DNA from: Tautonia plasticadhaerens
Lineage (GTDB): Bacteria; Planctomycetota; Planctomycetia; Isosphaerales; Isosphaeraceae
Assembly: GCF_007752535.1 (NCBI RefSeq)
Contig: NZ_CP036426.1
Location: 4,836,001-4,900,000 of the forward strand
DNA: 64,000 nt
Direction of reading: 5' to 3'
The notes under the pieces are model-generated. The model was not told where the DNA came from. It did no database searches and was given only the letters and a program-made list of their open reading frames with translations. Below, piece after piece: positions 36,120 through 46,374 of the stretch. Position 1 is the stretch's first letter, and each line of letters begins with the position of its first letter. A program made the position numbers and the translations under genes.

Positions 36120-38270
36120 ATGATTGCGAAGGATCTGGACATCGCCGCCGACTTCCCGCCCGTCTCATATGAGCAGTGGCGGGAGAACGCCGAGGCGGAA
36201 CTCAAGGGGGCGCCGTTCGAGAAGAAGCTCGTCGGCCGGACCTTCGAGGGCATCGACATCCAGCCGCTCTACGGGGCGCAGCACTGGAGGTCGGCCGGGG
36301 ACGCCTCGGGTTTCCCCGGCCTCTCCCCGCTGACCCGGGGGGACCGGGTGCTGGGCAACGCCGCCGCCGGCTGGGACATCCGCCAGGAGCACCTGCACCC
36401 CGACCCGGCCGAGGCCAACCGGGCGATCCTCGACGACCTGGAGCACGGCGTCTCCTCGATCCAGCTCCGACTGGATGCCGCCGCCTGCTCCGGCCTGGAC
36501 GCCGACGACCGGGACGCCGTCAGCCTCGCCGGCCAGGACGGCGTGATGGCCTACTCGGTCGGTGACCTCGACCGGGTGCTCGACGGGGTCCGCCTGGACA
36601 TCGCCCCCGTCTCCATCGACTGCGGCGGCTCGTTCCTGCCCGGCGCGGCCCTGCTGGCGGCCCTGCTGGAGGCGAGGGGCGTGGAGCCGTCGGGCGTCCG
36701 GTGCGCCTTCAACGCCGACCCGATCGGCGCCCTGATGCGGGATGGCCGGCTGAACGTCCCGCTGGACGAGGCGATGGCCGAGCTGGCCGACCTGGCCTGC
36801 TGGACCGCCGATCGGTACCCGGAGGCGACGTCGGTGGAGGTGGGGACCGGGGCGTATCACCACGCCGGGGCGTCGAGCACGCAGGACCTGGCCTTCGCGG
36901 TCGCCACGGGGCTGGAATACCTGAGGGCGATGACCGCCGCCGGGCTGGACGTGAACGCGGCCGCCCGGCAAATCGCCTTCGGCGTGAGCCTGGGCACGCA
37001 GTTCTTCCGGGCGATCGCCAAGCTCCGGGCCCTCCGGCTGATGTGGTCGAAGGTGGTGCTCGAATGCGGGGGGGACCCCGACGCCGGCCGGACGATGCGG
37101 CTGAGGGCCCGGACGAGCCGCCGGGTGCTGACCGGGGTCGACCCCTGGGTCAACCTGCTCCGCAACACGGTCTGCTGCTTCGCCGGCGCGGTGGGGGGGG
37201 CCGACTCGATCACGACCGCCCCGATGGACGCGGCCCTCGGCCTGAGCGACCACTTCGCGCGGCACCTGGCCCGGAACACGCAGATCATCCTCCAGGAGGA
37301 GTCGCATCTGAATCGGGTGATCGACCCGGCCGGCGGGTCCTGGTTCCTCGAGACGCTGACCGGGCAGCTCGCCGAGAGGTCCTGGGAGATCCTCCGCCAG
37401 GTGGAGGAGCGGGGCGGCATGATCCCCGCGGCCACCGGGGGGTGGGTCGGCGACCAGGTCGAGGAGGTCGAGGCCGCCCGGGAGGAGGCCATCGCCACGC
37501 GCAAGCTCGTGGTCACGGGGGTGACCGAGCATCCCGACGTCCGGGAGGAGCGGCTCGTCCGCGAGCGGCCGGATTACGCCCGGCTGCGGGCCGAGGCGTC
37601 GACCCGGCTCGTCTCCTGGAGGCGCGACCACAAGGGGGGGGAGGCATTCAGGGCGCTGGCCGAATCGGCCGTCGATGCCGACCGGTCTCCCGGCTCGCTG
37701 ACGGCCGCCGCCATCCGGGCCGCGAGGGGGGGGGCGACGATCGGCCAGATGGCCTCGGCGCTGGCCTCGGCCTCGGGGGGGCGGGAGCCGGCCCGGGTCG
37801 CCCCGCTGGCCGTGCATCCGTATGCCGCGGCCTTCGAGGAGCTGCGGGCCGCCGCCGACATCCAGGCCCAGGAGGTTGGCCGCCGCCCGAGGGTCTTCCT
37901 GGCGAACCTGGGCATCCCGGCCGAGTTCATCGCCCGGTCGACCTACGCGGCGAACTTCTTCCAGGCGGGCGGGTTCGAGGAGGTCAACAACGACGGATTC
38001 CCCGACCCCCGGGCCGCCGCCGAGGCCTTCGCACGCAGCGGGGCGGCGATCGCGGTCATCTGCTCGACCGATGCGCGGTACCAGGAGCAGGCGGAGCCGC
38101 TGGCGAGGGAGCTCAAGGCGTCCGGCGCCCGGACGGTCGTGCTGGCCGGCAACCCGGGGGCCAACGAGGCGCGATACCGGGCGGCGGGGGTCGATCGATT
38201 CATCTTCATCCGATGCGACGTCCTGGGCACCCTCCGGGACCTGCTCCGCGAGGAAGGGGCGCTGCGATGA
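36120..38270 (+). CDS. mutA: Methylmalonyl-CoA mutase, small (beta) subunit
   Basis: The 716-residue protein is the MutA-type partner of the adenosylcobalamin enzyme that interconverts succinyl-CoA and (R)-methylmalonyl-CoA. It retains the TIM-barrel domain ([15 protein letters not shown] early, [21 protein letters not shown] mid-barrel, [18 protein letters not shown]) and a C-terminal flavodoxin-like domain from about 570. In that domain the cobalamin motif DxHxxG is absent: the corresponding stretch reads [19 protein letters not shown]. This is the known state of the non-catalytic subunit. Its stop overlaps the mutB start (ATGA), so the two are translationally coupled. The assignment to the beta subunit follows from order, length and the lost His. 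Confidence 0.95.
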   Translation: MIAKDLDIAADFPPVSYEQWRENAEAELKGAPFEKKLVGRTFEGIDIQPLYGAQHWRSAGDASGFPGLSPLTRGDRVLGNAAAGWDIRQEHLHPDPAEANRAILDDLEHGVSSIQLRLDAAACSGLDADDRDAVSLAGQDGVMAYSVGDLDRVLDGVRLDIAPVSIDCGGSFLPGAALLAALLEARGVEPSGVRCAFNADPIGALMRDGRLNVPLDEAMAELADLACWTADRYPEATSVEVGTGAYHHAGASSTQDLAFAVATGLEYLRAMTAAGLDVNAAARQIAFGVSLGTQFFRAIAKLRALRLMWSKVVLECGGDPDAGRTMRLRARTSRRVLTGVDPWVNLLRNTVCCFAGAVGGADSITTAPMDAALGLSDHFARHLARNTQIILQEESHLNRVIDPAGGSWFLETLTGQLAERSWEILRQVEERGGMIPAATGGWVGDQVEEVEAAREEAIATRKLVVTGVTEHPDVREERLVRERPDYARLRAEASTRLVSWRRDHKGGEAFRALAESAVDADRSPGSLTAAAIRAARGGATIGQMASALASASGGREPARVAPLAVHPYAAAFEELRAAADIQAQEVGRRPRVFLANLGIPAEFIARSTYAANFFQAGGFEEVNNDGFPDPRAAAEAFARSGAAIAVICSTDARYQEQAEPLARELKASGARTVVLAGNPGANEARYRAAGVDRFIFIRCDVLGTLRDLLREEGALR

Positions 38271-40471
38271 GTGCCATCCCGAACTTCAAGGACGTGGGCT
38301 GGGACGGCGGGCCGAGGCCCTCGGCCGACCTCGCACGGTGGCGGGCCGCCGCGGAGGCCGAGGCGGGCCGTCCGGTCGACCGGCTCGCCCGGCCGACCCC
38401 GGAGCAGATCCCCGTCCGGCCGCTCTACACCGCCGCCGACCTCGACGGGCTGGCCCACCTGGACACGATGCCCGGCATGCCGCCGTTCGTCCGGGGGCCG
38501 TACACGACGATGTACGTCGTCCGCCCCTGGACCGTCCGCCAGTATGCCGGGTTCTCGACGGCCGAGGAGTCGAACGCCTTCTACCGCCGCAACCTCGCCG
38601 CCGGGCAGAAGGGCCTCTCCGTCGCCTTCGACCTGCCCACGCACCGCGGCTACGACTCGGACAACCCCCGGGTCACGGCCGACGTGGGCATGGCCGGGGT
38701 GGCGATCGATAGCATCCTCGACATGAAGATCCTCTTCGACGGGATCGCGCTGGGGGACATCAGCGTTTCCATGACCATGAACGGCGCCGTGCTGCCGGTG
38801 ATGGCGCTCTACATCGTGGCCGCCGAGGAGCAGGGCGTCGGGCAGGAGCAGCTCGCCGGGACGATCCAGAACGACATCCTCAAGGAGTTCATGGTCCGCA
38901 ACACGTACATCTACCCGCCCGGGCCGAGCATGCGGGTGATCTCCGACATCTTCCGCTACACCTCGGCGCACATGCCGAAGTTCAACAGCATCAGCATCAG
39001 CGGCTACCACATGCAGGAGGCCGGGGCGACGGCCGACCTGGAGCTGGGCTACACGATGGCCGACGGGCTGGAGTACCTCCGCTCCGGAATCCGGGCCGGC
39101 CTGAGCATCGACGATTTCGCCCCTCGCCTGTCGTTCTTCTGGGCGATCGGCAAGGACATCTTCATGGAGATCGCCAAGCTCCGCGCGGCCCGGCTGATCT
39201 GGGCGAAGATCGTCAAGGGGTTCGACCCGAAGAATCCCAAGAGCATGTCCCTGCGGACCCATAGCCAGACCAGCGGCTGGAGCCTGACGGCCCAGGACGT
39301 GTACAACAACGTGATCCGGACCTGCATCGAGGCCATGGGGGCGACCCAGGGCCACACGCAGAGCCTGCACACCAATTCGCTGGACGAGGCGTTGGCGCTC
39401 CCCACCGACTTCTCGGCCCGGATCGCCCGGAACACGCAATTGTTCCTCCAGGAGGAGACGGATACGGACTTCGTCGTCGACCCCTGGGGCGGCAGCTACT
39501 TCATCGAACGCCTCACCCACGAGCTGGCCCACCGGGCGTGGTCGCACCTGTACGAGGTGGAGCAGCTCGGCGGCATGGCGAAGGCGCTGGAGGCCGGGAT
39601 CCCCAAGATGCGGATCGAGGAGGCCGCGGCCCGGACCCAGGCCGACATCGACTCCGGGGTGCAGACGATCGTCGGCGTGAACAAGTATGTGCTCGAACGA
39701 GAGGATCCGGTCAAGGTCCTCAAGGTCGACAACAAGGCCGTCCGGGAGGCGCAGGTCCGCCGCCTGGCCGAGTTGAGGGCGAATCGGGACCAGGCCGCCG
39801 TCGATGCCGCGCTCGGTCGGCTGACCGAGGCCGCCCGCTCCGGCGGGGGGAACCTGCTGGAGCTGGCGATCACCGCGGCCCGGGCCCGGGCCACCGTGGG
39901 GGAGATCAGCCTGGCGTTGGAAGCCGTTTACGGCCGGCACGAGGCGGAGACGGTGGAGATCGCCGGGGTCTATGCCCGGCAGTTCGGGGAGCGGAGCGGG
40001 GCGATCGCCTCGGTGCAGCGGAGGGTCGAGCGGTTCCTGGACCGTGAGGGCCGACGCCCCCGGATCCTCATCGCCAAGCTCGGCCAGGACGGGCACGACC
40101 GGGGGCAGCAGGTGGTGGCTACGGCCTTCGCCGACTTCGGCTTCGACGTGGACGTGGGGTCGCTGTTCCAGACCCCCGAGGAGGCCGCCCGGGAGGCGAT
40201 CGACAACGACGTTCACGTCGTCGGGGTCTCCTCGCTGGCGGCCGGGCACCTGACCCTGGTCCCGGCGATCCGCAAGGTGCTGGACGACCAGGGGAGGGAG
40301 GATATCCTCGTGGTGGTCGGCGGCGTGATCCCGCCGCAGGATTACGAGGAACTGTTCGAGTCGGGCGCCGTGGCCGTGTTCGGCCCCGGCACGGTCATCA
40401 CCGACGCCGCGCTGAAACTCCTGGAGTTGCTCGATCCCGAGGGCCGCGAGGAGCCGGTCGGTGCCGCCTGA
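38267..40471 (+). CDS. mutB: Methylmalonyl-CoA mutase, large (alpha) subunit
   Basis: The 734-residue catalytic subunit carries out the radical rearrangement between succinyl-CoA and methylmalonyl-CoA with adenosylcobalamin. The substrate barrel has [20 protein letters not shown] near residue 75, [15 protein letters not shown] and [13 protein letters not shown], which holds the active-site His. The C-terminal B12 domain (from about 600) has [10 protein letters not shown] with the cobalt-ligating His610 and later [10 protein letters not shown]. Everything expected of an active enzyme is present. The start overlaps the mutA stop by four bases. MeaB follows eight bases after the stop. The gene is B12-dependent, which is notable given the cobalamin riboswitch 9 kb downstream. 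Confidence 0.97.
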   Translation: MSAIPNFKDVGWDGGPRPSADLARWRAAAEAEAGRPVDRLARPTPEQIPVRPLYTAADLDGLAHLDTMPGMPPFVRGPYTTMYVVRPWTVRQYAGFSTAEESNAFYRRNLAAGQKGLSVAFDLPTHRGYDSDNPRVTADVGMAGVAIDSILDMKILFDGIALGDISVSMTMNGAVLPVMALYIVAAEEQGVGQEQLAGTIQNDILKEFMVRNTYIYPPGPSMRVISDIFRYTSAHMPKFNSISISGYHMQEAGATADLELGYTMADGLEYLRSGIRAGLSIDDFAPRLSFFWAIGKDIFMEIAKLRAARLIWAKIVKGFDPKNPKSMSLRTHSQTSGWSLTAQDVYNNVIRTCIEAMGATQGHTQSLHTNSLDEALALPTDFSARIARNTQLFLQEETDTDFVVDPWGGSYFIERLTHELAHRAWSHLYEVEQLGGMAKALEAGIPKMRIEEAAARTQADIDSGVQTIVGVNKYVLEREDPVKVLKVDNKAVREAQVRRLAELRANRDQAAVDAALGRLTEAARSGGGNLLELAITAARARATVGEISLALEAVYGRHEAETVEIAGVYARQFGERSGAIASVQRRVERFLDREGRRPRILIAKLGQDGHDRGQQVVATAFADFGFDVDVGSLFQTPEEAAREAIDNDVHVVGVSSLAAGHLTLVPAIRKVLDDQGREDILVVVGGVIPPQDYEELFESGAVAVFGPGTVITDAALKLLELLDPEGREEPVGAA

Positions 40472-40478
40472 GGGAACC

Positions 40479-41537
40479 ATGTCCAACCCAAGCGGGCCGC
40501 CGATCCCGCCGCAGAGGCGACGGCTCTCCCCGGATCAGTACGTCGAGGGCGTCCTGTCCCGGTCTCGGGGCGTGCTCGGCCGGGTCATCACGCTGTTCGA
40601 GTCGCGTCGGCCCGACGACCGGGCGCTCGCCCGGCTCGTGCTCGACACGCTGGTGCCCCACTCCGGCCGGTCGATCCGGCTGGGGATTACCGGCGTCCCG
40701 GGGGCGGGCAAGAGCACGCTGATCGAAGCGCTCGGGCTGAGGCTGCTGGCGGAGGGGCATCGCGTGGCCGTCCTGGCGATCGACCCGTCGAGCCGGGTGA
40801 CAGGCGGGAGCATCCTCGGCGACAAGACCCGGATGGCCCGCCTGAGTGTGGAGGATGACGCCTTCATCCGCCCCTCGCCCACCGGGACGGCCCTCGGCGG
40901 CGTCGCCGGCCACACCCGGGAGGCGATGCTCGCGTGCGAGGCGGCGGGCTACGACGTTGTGATCGTCGAGACGGTGGGCGTCGGCCAGTCGGAGACGGCG
41001 GTGGCGGACATGGTCGACACCTTCCTCGCCGTCCTGATCGCCGGGGCCGGGGACGAACTCCAGGGCATCAAGCGGGGGCTGGTCGAGATGATCGACGTGC
41101 TCGCCATCAACAAGGCCGACGGCGAGAACCGCCCCCAGGTCGACCGCGCCGTCTCCCAGTACCGCAACGCGATCCGCCTGATGCACCCTCCCGAGAGCCC
41201 CTGGATCCCTCCCGTCCTGCCGTGCAGCGCCCGGGAAGGCACCGGCCTCGGGGAGATCTGGGCGCAGGTGCTCGCCCACCGGGCGGCGATGGAGCGGGCG
41301 GGGTTGCTCGCCGAGCGTCGGCGATCGCAGGCGGTCCGGTGGATGTGGGATCTGGTGGAGGAGCAGGTCCGGCGTATGCTGAGGGACGCCCCGGGCACAG
41401 GCGACCTCGCCGCCCGGCTCGAATCGGAGGTCCGGGGCGGCCGGATCTCCGCCTCGTCCGCCGCCGATCGGATCGCCTCGGCCCTCGGCCTGACGGCCCC
41501 ACCGGGGGCCGGGCCGGACGGGCCGGGCCCCCCTTGA
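40479..41537 (+). CDS. meaB: Methylmalonyl-CoA mutase-associated GTPase MeaB
   Basis: The 352-residue G3E-type GTPase protects and reloads methylmalonyl-CoA mutase with adenosylcobalamin. The P-loop GVPGAGKST is at residues 72-80, the switch region has AIDPSSRVTGGSILGDKTRM, then VETVGVGQSETAVADMVDTF and the guanine-specificity motif NKAD near residue 210. The C-terminal helices (SQAVRWMWDLVEEQVRRML) form the usual dimerisation arm. The ATG at 40479 is preferred over an in-frame GTG at 40461, which would overlap mutB, because GAGGG lies just before it. Its place immediately after mutB is the classic arrangement. Confidence 0.96.
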   Translation: MSNPSGPPIPPQRRRLSPDQYVEGVLSRSRGVLGRVITLFESRRPDDRALARLVLDTLVPHSGRSIRLGITGVPGAGKSTLIEALGLRLLAEGHRVAVLAIDPSSRVTGGSILGDKTRMARLSVEDDAFIRPSPTGTALGGVAGHTREAMLACEAAGYDVVIVETVGVGQSETAVADMVDTFLAVLIAGAGDELQGIKRGLVEMIDVLAINKADGENRPQVDRAVSQYRNAIRLMHPPESPWIPPVLPCSAREGTGLGEIWAQVLAHRAAMERAGLLAERRRSQAVRWMWDLVEEQVRRMLRDAPGTGDLAARLESEVRGGRISASSAADRIASALGLTAPPGAGPDGPGPP

Positions 41538-41597
41538 AATCGAACCGAAACCTCATTTCGACGATCCGACGATCTTCAACGGATGGAGTCCGAATCC

Positions 41598-43112
41598 ATG
41601 GCACGCACGGTCGAGGTCACGGAGCTCGCCCTCCGGGACGGTCACCAGAGCCTGCTGGCGACCCGGATGGCGCTGGAGGACATGGTCCCCGCCTGCGAGG
41701 ACATCGACCAGGCCGGCTACTGGAGCGTCGAGTGCTGGGGGGGGGCGACCTACGACTCCTGCATCCGGTTCCTCAACGAGGACCCCTGGGAACGGTTGCG
41801 GACCTTCCGCAAGCTGATGCCGAATTCCCGGTTGCAGATGCTCCTGCGCGGGCAGAATTTGCTGGGATACCGGCACTACGAGGACTCGGTGGTCGACCGC
41901 TTCGTTGAGAAGTCGGCCGAGAACGGCATGGACGTCTTCCGGGTCTTCGACGCCCTGAACGACATCCGGAACCTCCGCCGCGCCATGGAGGCGGTCCGGC
42001 GGACCGGCAAGCACGCCGAGGGGACGATCTGCTACACGACCTCCCCCCTGCACACGGTCGGCAAGTTCGTCGAGATGGCGAAGCGGCTCCAGGACCTCGG
42101 ATGCGACTCCATCTGCATCAAGGACATGGCCGCCCTGCTCCGCCCGCAGCCGGCGTACGACATCGTGAAGGGCATCAAGGAGTCGTGCGGCCAGGAAACT
42201 ACGGTCCATGTCCACGTCCACTCGACGACCGGCGTCACGCTCGTCAGCCTGATGAAGGCGATCGAGGCGGGCGCGGACATCGTCGACACGTCGATCTCGT
42301 CCCTCAGCCTCGGCCCGGGGCACAACCCGACCGAGGCGCTGGTCGAGATGCTGGAGGGCACCGGGTACACCACCCGGCTCGACAAGGATCGACTGCTGAA
42401 GATCAAGGACCACTTCGCCCGGATCCGGCCGAGGTACGCCGAATTCGAGTCGAAGTTCGTGGGGGTGGAGACGGAGATCTTCGACAGCCAGATCCCCGGC
42501 GGGATGATCTCCAACATGGAGAGCCAGCTCCGGCAGCAGGGGGCCGGCGACCGGGTGAAGGAGGTGCTCGCCGAGGTCCCGAAGGTCCGCCAGGTGGCCG
42601 GATTCCCCCCCCTGGTCACGCCGTCGAGCCAGATCGTCGGCACGCAGGCGGTCTTCAACGTGTTGATGGGGCCCTACAAGGTGCTCACCGGCGAGTTCGC
42701 CGACCTGATGCTCGGGTACTACGGCGAGACGATCGGCGACCGGGACCCGGAGGTCACCCGGCTCGCCGCCGAGCACAACAAGAAGGACCCGACCACCGAC
42801 CGCCCCGCCGACCACCTGAAGCCCGAGTGGGACGGCCTGAAGGCCAGGGCCACGGCCCTCGACGGCTGCGACGGGACCGATGAGGACGTGTTGACCTACG
42901 CGATGTTCCCCCAGGTGGCCCCCAAGTTCTTCGCGGGGCGGTCCTCGGGGCCGAAGAACCCGGGCAAGGACCCGGTCTCGGCCGCCGCCAGCGCCGCCGC
43001 CGCCAGCCCGGCCGCCCGGGCCATCGACTCCAAGGGCCCCGTCACCGGACCCATCACCTACACGGTCCGGATCGGCGACACGTCCCGCACGGTGACCGTC
43101 GAGCCCGCGTGA
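41598..43112 (+). CDS. Transcarboxylase 5S-type subunit (pyruvate/oxaloacetate carboxyltransferase)
   Basis: This roughly 504-residue protein is the 5S/OadA-type carboxyltransferase, which moves carboxyl between carboxybiotin and pyruvate (giving oxaloacetate) or the reverse. The barrel begins EVTELALRDGHQSLLATRMA, with DxxQS at the active site; the carbamylated Lys is expected in CIKDMAALL (Lys175), and the metal ligands in HVHVHSTTGVT. The SSLSLGPGHNPTEALVEMLE and GGMISNMESQLRQQG blocks are near-identical to propionibacterial 5S. A C-terminal linker of about 60 residues, rich in Ala and Pro, ends in a short beta-rich tail. There is no fused biotin domain; the carrier is the separate gene at 45230. 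I prefer ATG 41598, with GGAG upstream, over ATG 41583. Confidence 0.93.
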   Translation: MARTVEVTELALRDGHQSLLATRMALEDMVPACEDIDQAGYWSVECWGGATYDSCIRFLNEDPWERLRTFRKLMPNSRLQMLLRGQNLLGYRHYEDSVVDRFVEKSAENGMDVFRVFDALNDIRNLRRAMEAVRRTGKHAEGTICYTTSPLHTVGKFVEMAKRLQDLGCDSICIKDMAALLRPQPAYDIVKGIKESCGQETTVHVHVHSTTGVTLVSLMKAIEAGADIVDTSISSLSLGPGHNPTEALVEMLEGTGYTTRLDKDRLLKIKDHFARIRPRYAEFESKFVGVETEIFDSQIPGGMISNMESQLRQQGAGDRVKEVLAEVPKVRQVAGFPPLVTPSSQIVGTQAVFNVLMGPYKVLTGEFADLMLGYYGETIGDRDPEVTRLAAEHNKKDPTTDRPADHLKPEWDGLKARATALDGCDGTDEDVLTYAMFPQVAPKFFAGRSSGPKNPGKDPVSAAASAAAASPAARAIDSKGPVTGPITYTVRIGDTSRTVTVEPA

Positions 43113-43154
43113 ACCGGGCGTGCGAGCGACCGATCGAGAAAGGACGAGGCAGCG

Positions 43155-44720
<1,566 letters not shown>

Positions 44721-44762
44721 TCGGCGCGAGATCGATGAACCCTGATCGGAGGATCGGATCCC

Positions 44763-45089
44763 ATGCCCCCCGAGTCGCACGACCTGTCCCGGATCCTCGA
44801 GGCCGTCGAGGCCCTGAGGGGCGAGGTTGCCCGGCTGTCCGCCCGCGTCTCGGCGATCGAGGCCTCGGCCCCGGCCTCCCCCGCCGGGCTCGCCCCCCAG
44901 GCGGCCGACCGGGCGTCCGACGCGATCGGCCCGGAGCTGGCCTTCGCCATCTCCGCGGCGGTCGCCGCCTACCTGGGCAAGCGGGCCCACATCCGTCAGA
45001 TCCGCCTGCTCGGCTCGGCGGCCTGGGCGCAGCAGGGGAGGGTCACGGTGCAGGCGTCGCACCGGCTGCAGGTCCAGCACGGATCCTGA
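44763..45089 (+). CDS. Small MmdD/MmdE-like assembly subunit (inferred)
   Basis: A 108-residue protein: a short N-terminal coiled-coil (ILEAVEALRGEVARLSARVS), a low-complexity linker, then AISAAVAAYLGKRAHIRQIR and GSAAWAQQGRV. The last part resembles the C-terminal domain of the delta/epsilon subunits of sodium-pumping methylmalonyl-CoA and oxaloacetate decarboxylases (xAxxAAYLG, then RxIRR, then W-x3-GR). The N-terminal membrane helix of OadG/MmdD is missing, so this version is soluble. Its likely role is to hold the 5S, 12S and biotin-carrier parts together. The relation is inferred from pattern only. It lies 42 bases after the 12S gene; it has a GGAGG site before the ATG. Confidence 0.65.
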   Translation: MPPESHDLSRILEAVEALRGEVARLSARVSAIEASAPASPAGLAPQAADRASDAIGPELAFAISAAVAAYLGKRAHIRQIRLLGSAAWAQQGRVTVQASHRLQVQHGS

Positions 45090-45140
45090 TCGAGTTCCCC
45101 GGCCGTCCCCGCGTGCGACGGACCCCGAACCGACACCGAA

Positions 45141-45158
45141 GGGGGCCGCCGGGCCCCC
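45141..45158 (+). other. GC hairpin between small subunit and biotin carrier
   Basis: GGGGGCC at 45141-45147 pairs with GGCCCCC at 45152-45158 around a four-base loop, in the 140-base gap within the operon. No T run follows. It may slow polymerase or protect upstream message ends, helping to set the ratio of carrier to enzyme subunits; this is an inference. Confidence 0.35.
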
Positions 45159-45229
45159 GGGTCGGCCATCCCAGACCCCACCCGACCCCGCGATCGGACC
45201 CGGCCGGCGTGGCCTTCGAGGAGCGAACG

Positions 45230-45622
45230 TTGAAACTCAAGATCACCGTCGACGGCAGAGTCTTCGAGGTCGATGTCGAGGTCGCCGAGCCGGAGCCGAT
45301 GAGGCCCTCCTACGTCCCGCCCTCCGGCCACGCCCGGATGCCGGCCTCGCCGGCGGGCCCCCCGGCCTCCCCGGGGGCCGGGCCGGGCCCGGCACCGGTG
45401 GCGGACGAGGCCAAGGTCTGCCGGAGCCCGCTGGCCGGCGTCGTCTCCCGGGTCGAGGCCAGGCCGGGCCAGGCGATCCGGGTCAATGACGTCCTGATCG
45501 TGCTGGAGGCGATGAAGATGGAAACGGTCATCACCGCCCCGGTCGCCGGCGTCGTCTCCCGGGTCAACGCCGGGGTCGGCGACGGCGTCCAGCAGGGGCA
45601 GGTGCTCGTCGAGTTCGAATGA
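45230..45622 (+). CDS. Biotin carboxyl carrier protein (transcarboxylase 1.3S type)
   Basis: This 130-residue biotinyl carrier shuttles carboxyl between the 5S- and 12S-type subunits. The N-terminal strand KLKITVDGRVFEVDVEV is the 1.3S/AccB-like start, followed by a Pro/Ala-rich linker and a biotinyl domain (about 62-130) with two half-repeats PLAGVVSRV and PVAGVVSRVNAG around EAMKMET, where Lys96 is the biotinylation site. The start is inferred to be TTG at 45230: GAGGAG lies five bases upstream, it puts KLKITVDG at the N-terminus as in relatives, and no ATG or GTG serves. A rare start in a gene whose product is needed in bulk is worth noting. Confidence 0.92.
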   Translation: MKLKITVDGRVFEVDVEVAEPEPMRPSYVPPSGHARMPASPAGPPASPGAGPGPAPVADEAKVCRSPLAGVVSRVEARPGQAIRVNDVLIVLEAMKMETVITAPVAGVVSRVNAGVGDGVQQGQVLVEFE

Positions 45623-45724
45623 CGGGCATCGATCCCCCCGGGGGCCGCCCGTCTCGGGCGCCCCGGGCGGCCCGAATCGAAATGGAGCCCGGCCCCCGGG
45701 CGATCACCGAACGAGGAAGGTCCC

Positions 45725-46144
45725 ATGACACCGGTCAAGGCGCTCAACCACATCGGCATCGCGGTCCGATCGATCGAAGAACACCGCCCGTACTACGAAG
45801 GCACCCTCGGCGCCGAGTTCGAAGGGGTCGAGGAGGTGGCCGACCAGAAGGTCCGCGTCGGCTTCTTCCGCATCGGCGACGTCCGATTCGAGTTGCTGGA
45901 GCCGCTCGACCCGTCGAGCACCATCGCCGGCTTCCTCGACAAGCGGGGGGAGGGGATGCACCACGTCGCCTTCACCGTGGAGGGGATCGAGGACCGCATC
46001 GCCGAATGGAAGGCCGGCGGCCTCCGGATGATCGACGACGCGCCCCGTCCGGGGGCCCACCACATGCGGATCGCCTTCGCCCACCCCAAGAGCACCCACG
46101 GCGTGCTCACCGAGCTGTGCGAGCCGGCCGGCGGCCAACCCTGA
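45725..46144 (+). CDS. mce: Methylmalonyl-CoA epimerase
   Basis: The 139-residue enzyme interconverts (R)- and (S)-methylmalonyl-CoA, needed because the mutase and the carboxyltransferase use opposite epimers. It is a vicinal-oxygen-chelate fold protein with the metal ligands visible in LNHIGIAV (His9), the HHVAF block (His79-His80 region) and VLTELCEP (the Glu). Segments RVGFFRIGDVRFELLEPL and GMHHVAFTVEGIEDRI match the family over their whole length. The ATG at 45725 follows an ACGAGGAAGG site. It is the last gene of the operon; a strong GC hairpin follows. Confidence 0.95.
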   Translation: MTPVKALNHIGIAVRSIEEHRPYYEGTLGAEFEGVEEVADQKVRVGFFRIGDVRFELLEPLDPSSTIAGFLDKRGEGMHHVAFTVEGIEDRIAEWKAGGLRMIDDAPRPGAHHMRIAFAHPKSTHGVLTELCEPAGGQP

Positions 46145-46165
46145 GCGCCGCCCTCCCCGGCCCGG

Positions 46166-46187
46166 CCCGCCCGACCCGTCGGGCGGG
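46166..46187 (+). terminator. Hairpin at the end of the methylmalonyl operon
   Basis: CCCGCCCGA at 46166-46174 pairs perfectly with TCGGGCGGG at 46179-46187 over a CCCG loop, 22 bases after the epimerase stop. It lacks a T run, so it is a likely transcript end or pause site but not a textbook terminator. Confidence 0.5.
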
Positions 46188-46374
46188 TCGCGGCGTCGAA
46201 CACGGATGGAACATTCATCCAATCGGAGGTCTCCGAAGGATTTCATTTGCAGGTCGCCGCGGCCCGCCGCATGATCATCGGGCCGGGACGAGACACGTCG
46301 ACGCGGGTCGGTCCGATCGTCGGCCGCCCCGCCGACCCGCCCGAGCGGCGGTGCCCCGGCCGGGGACCTTCTCC

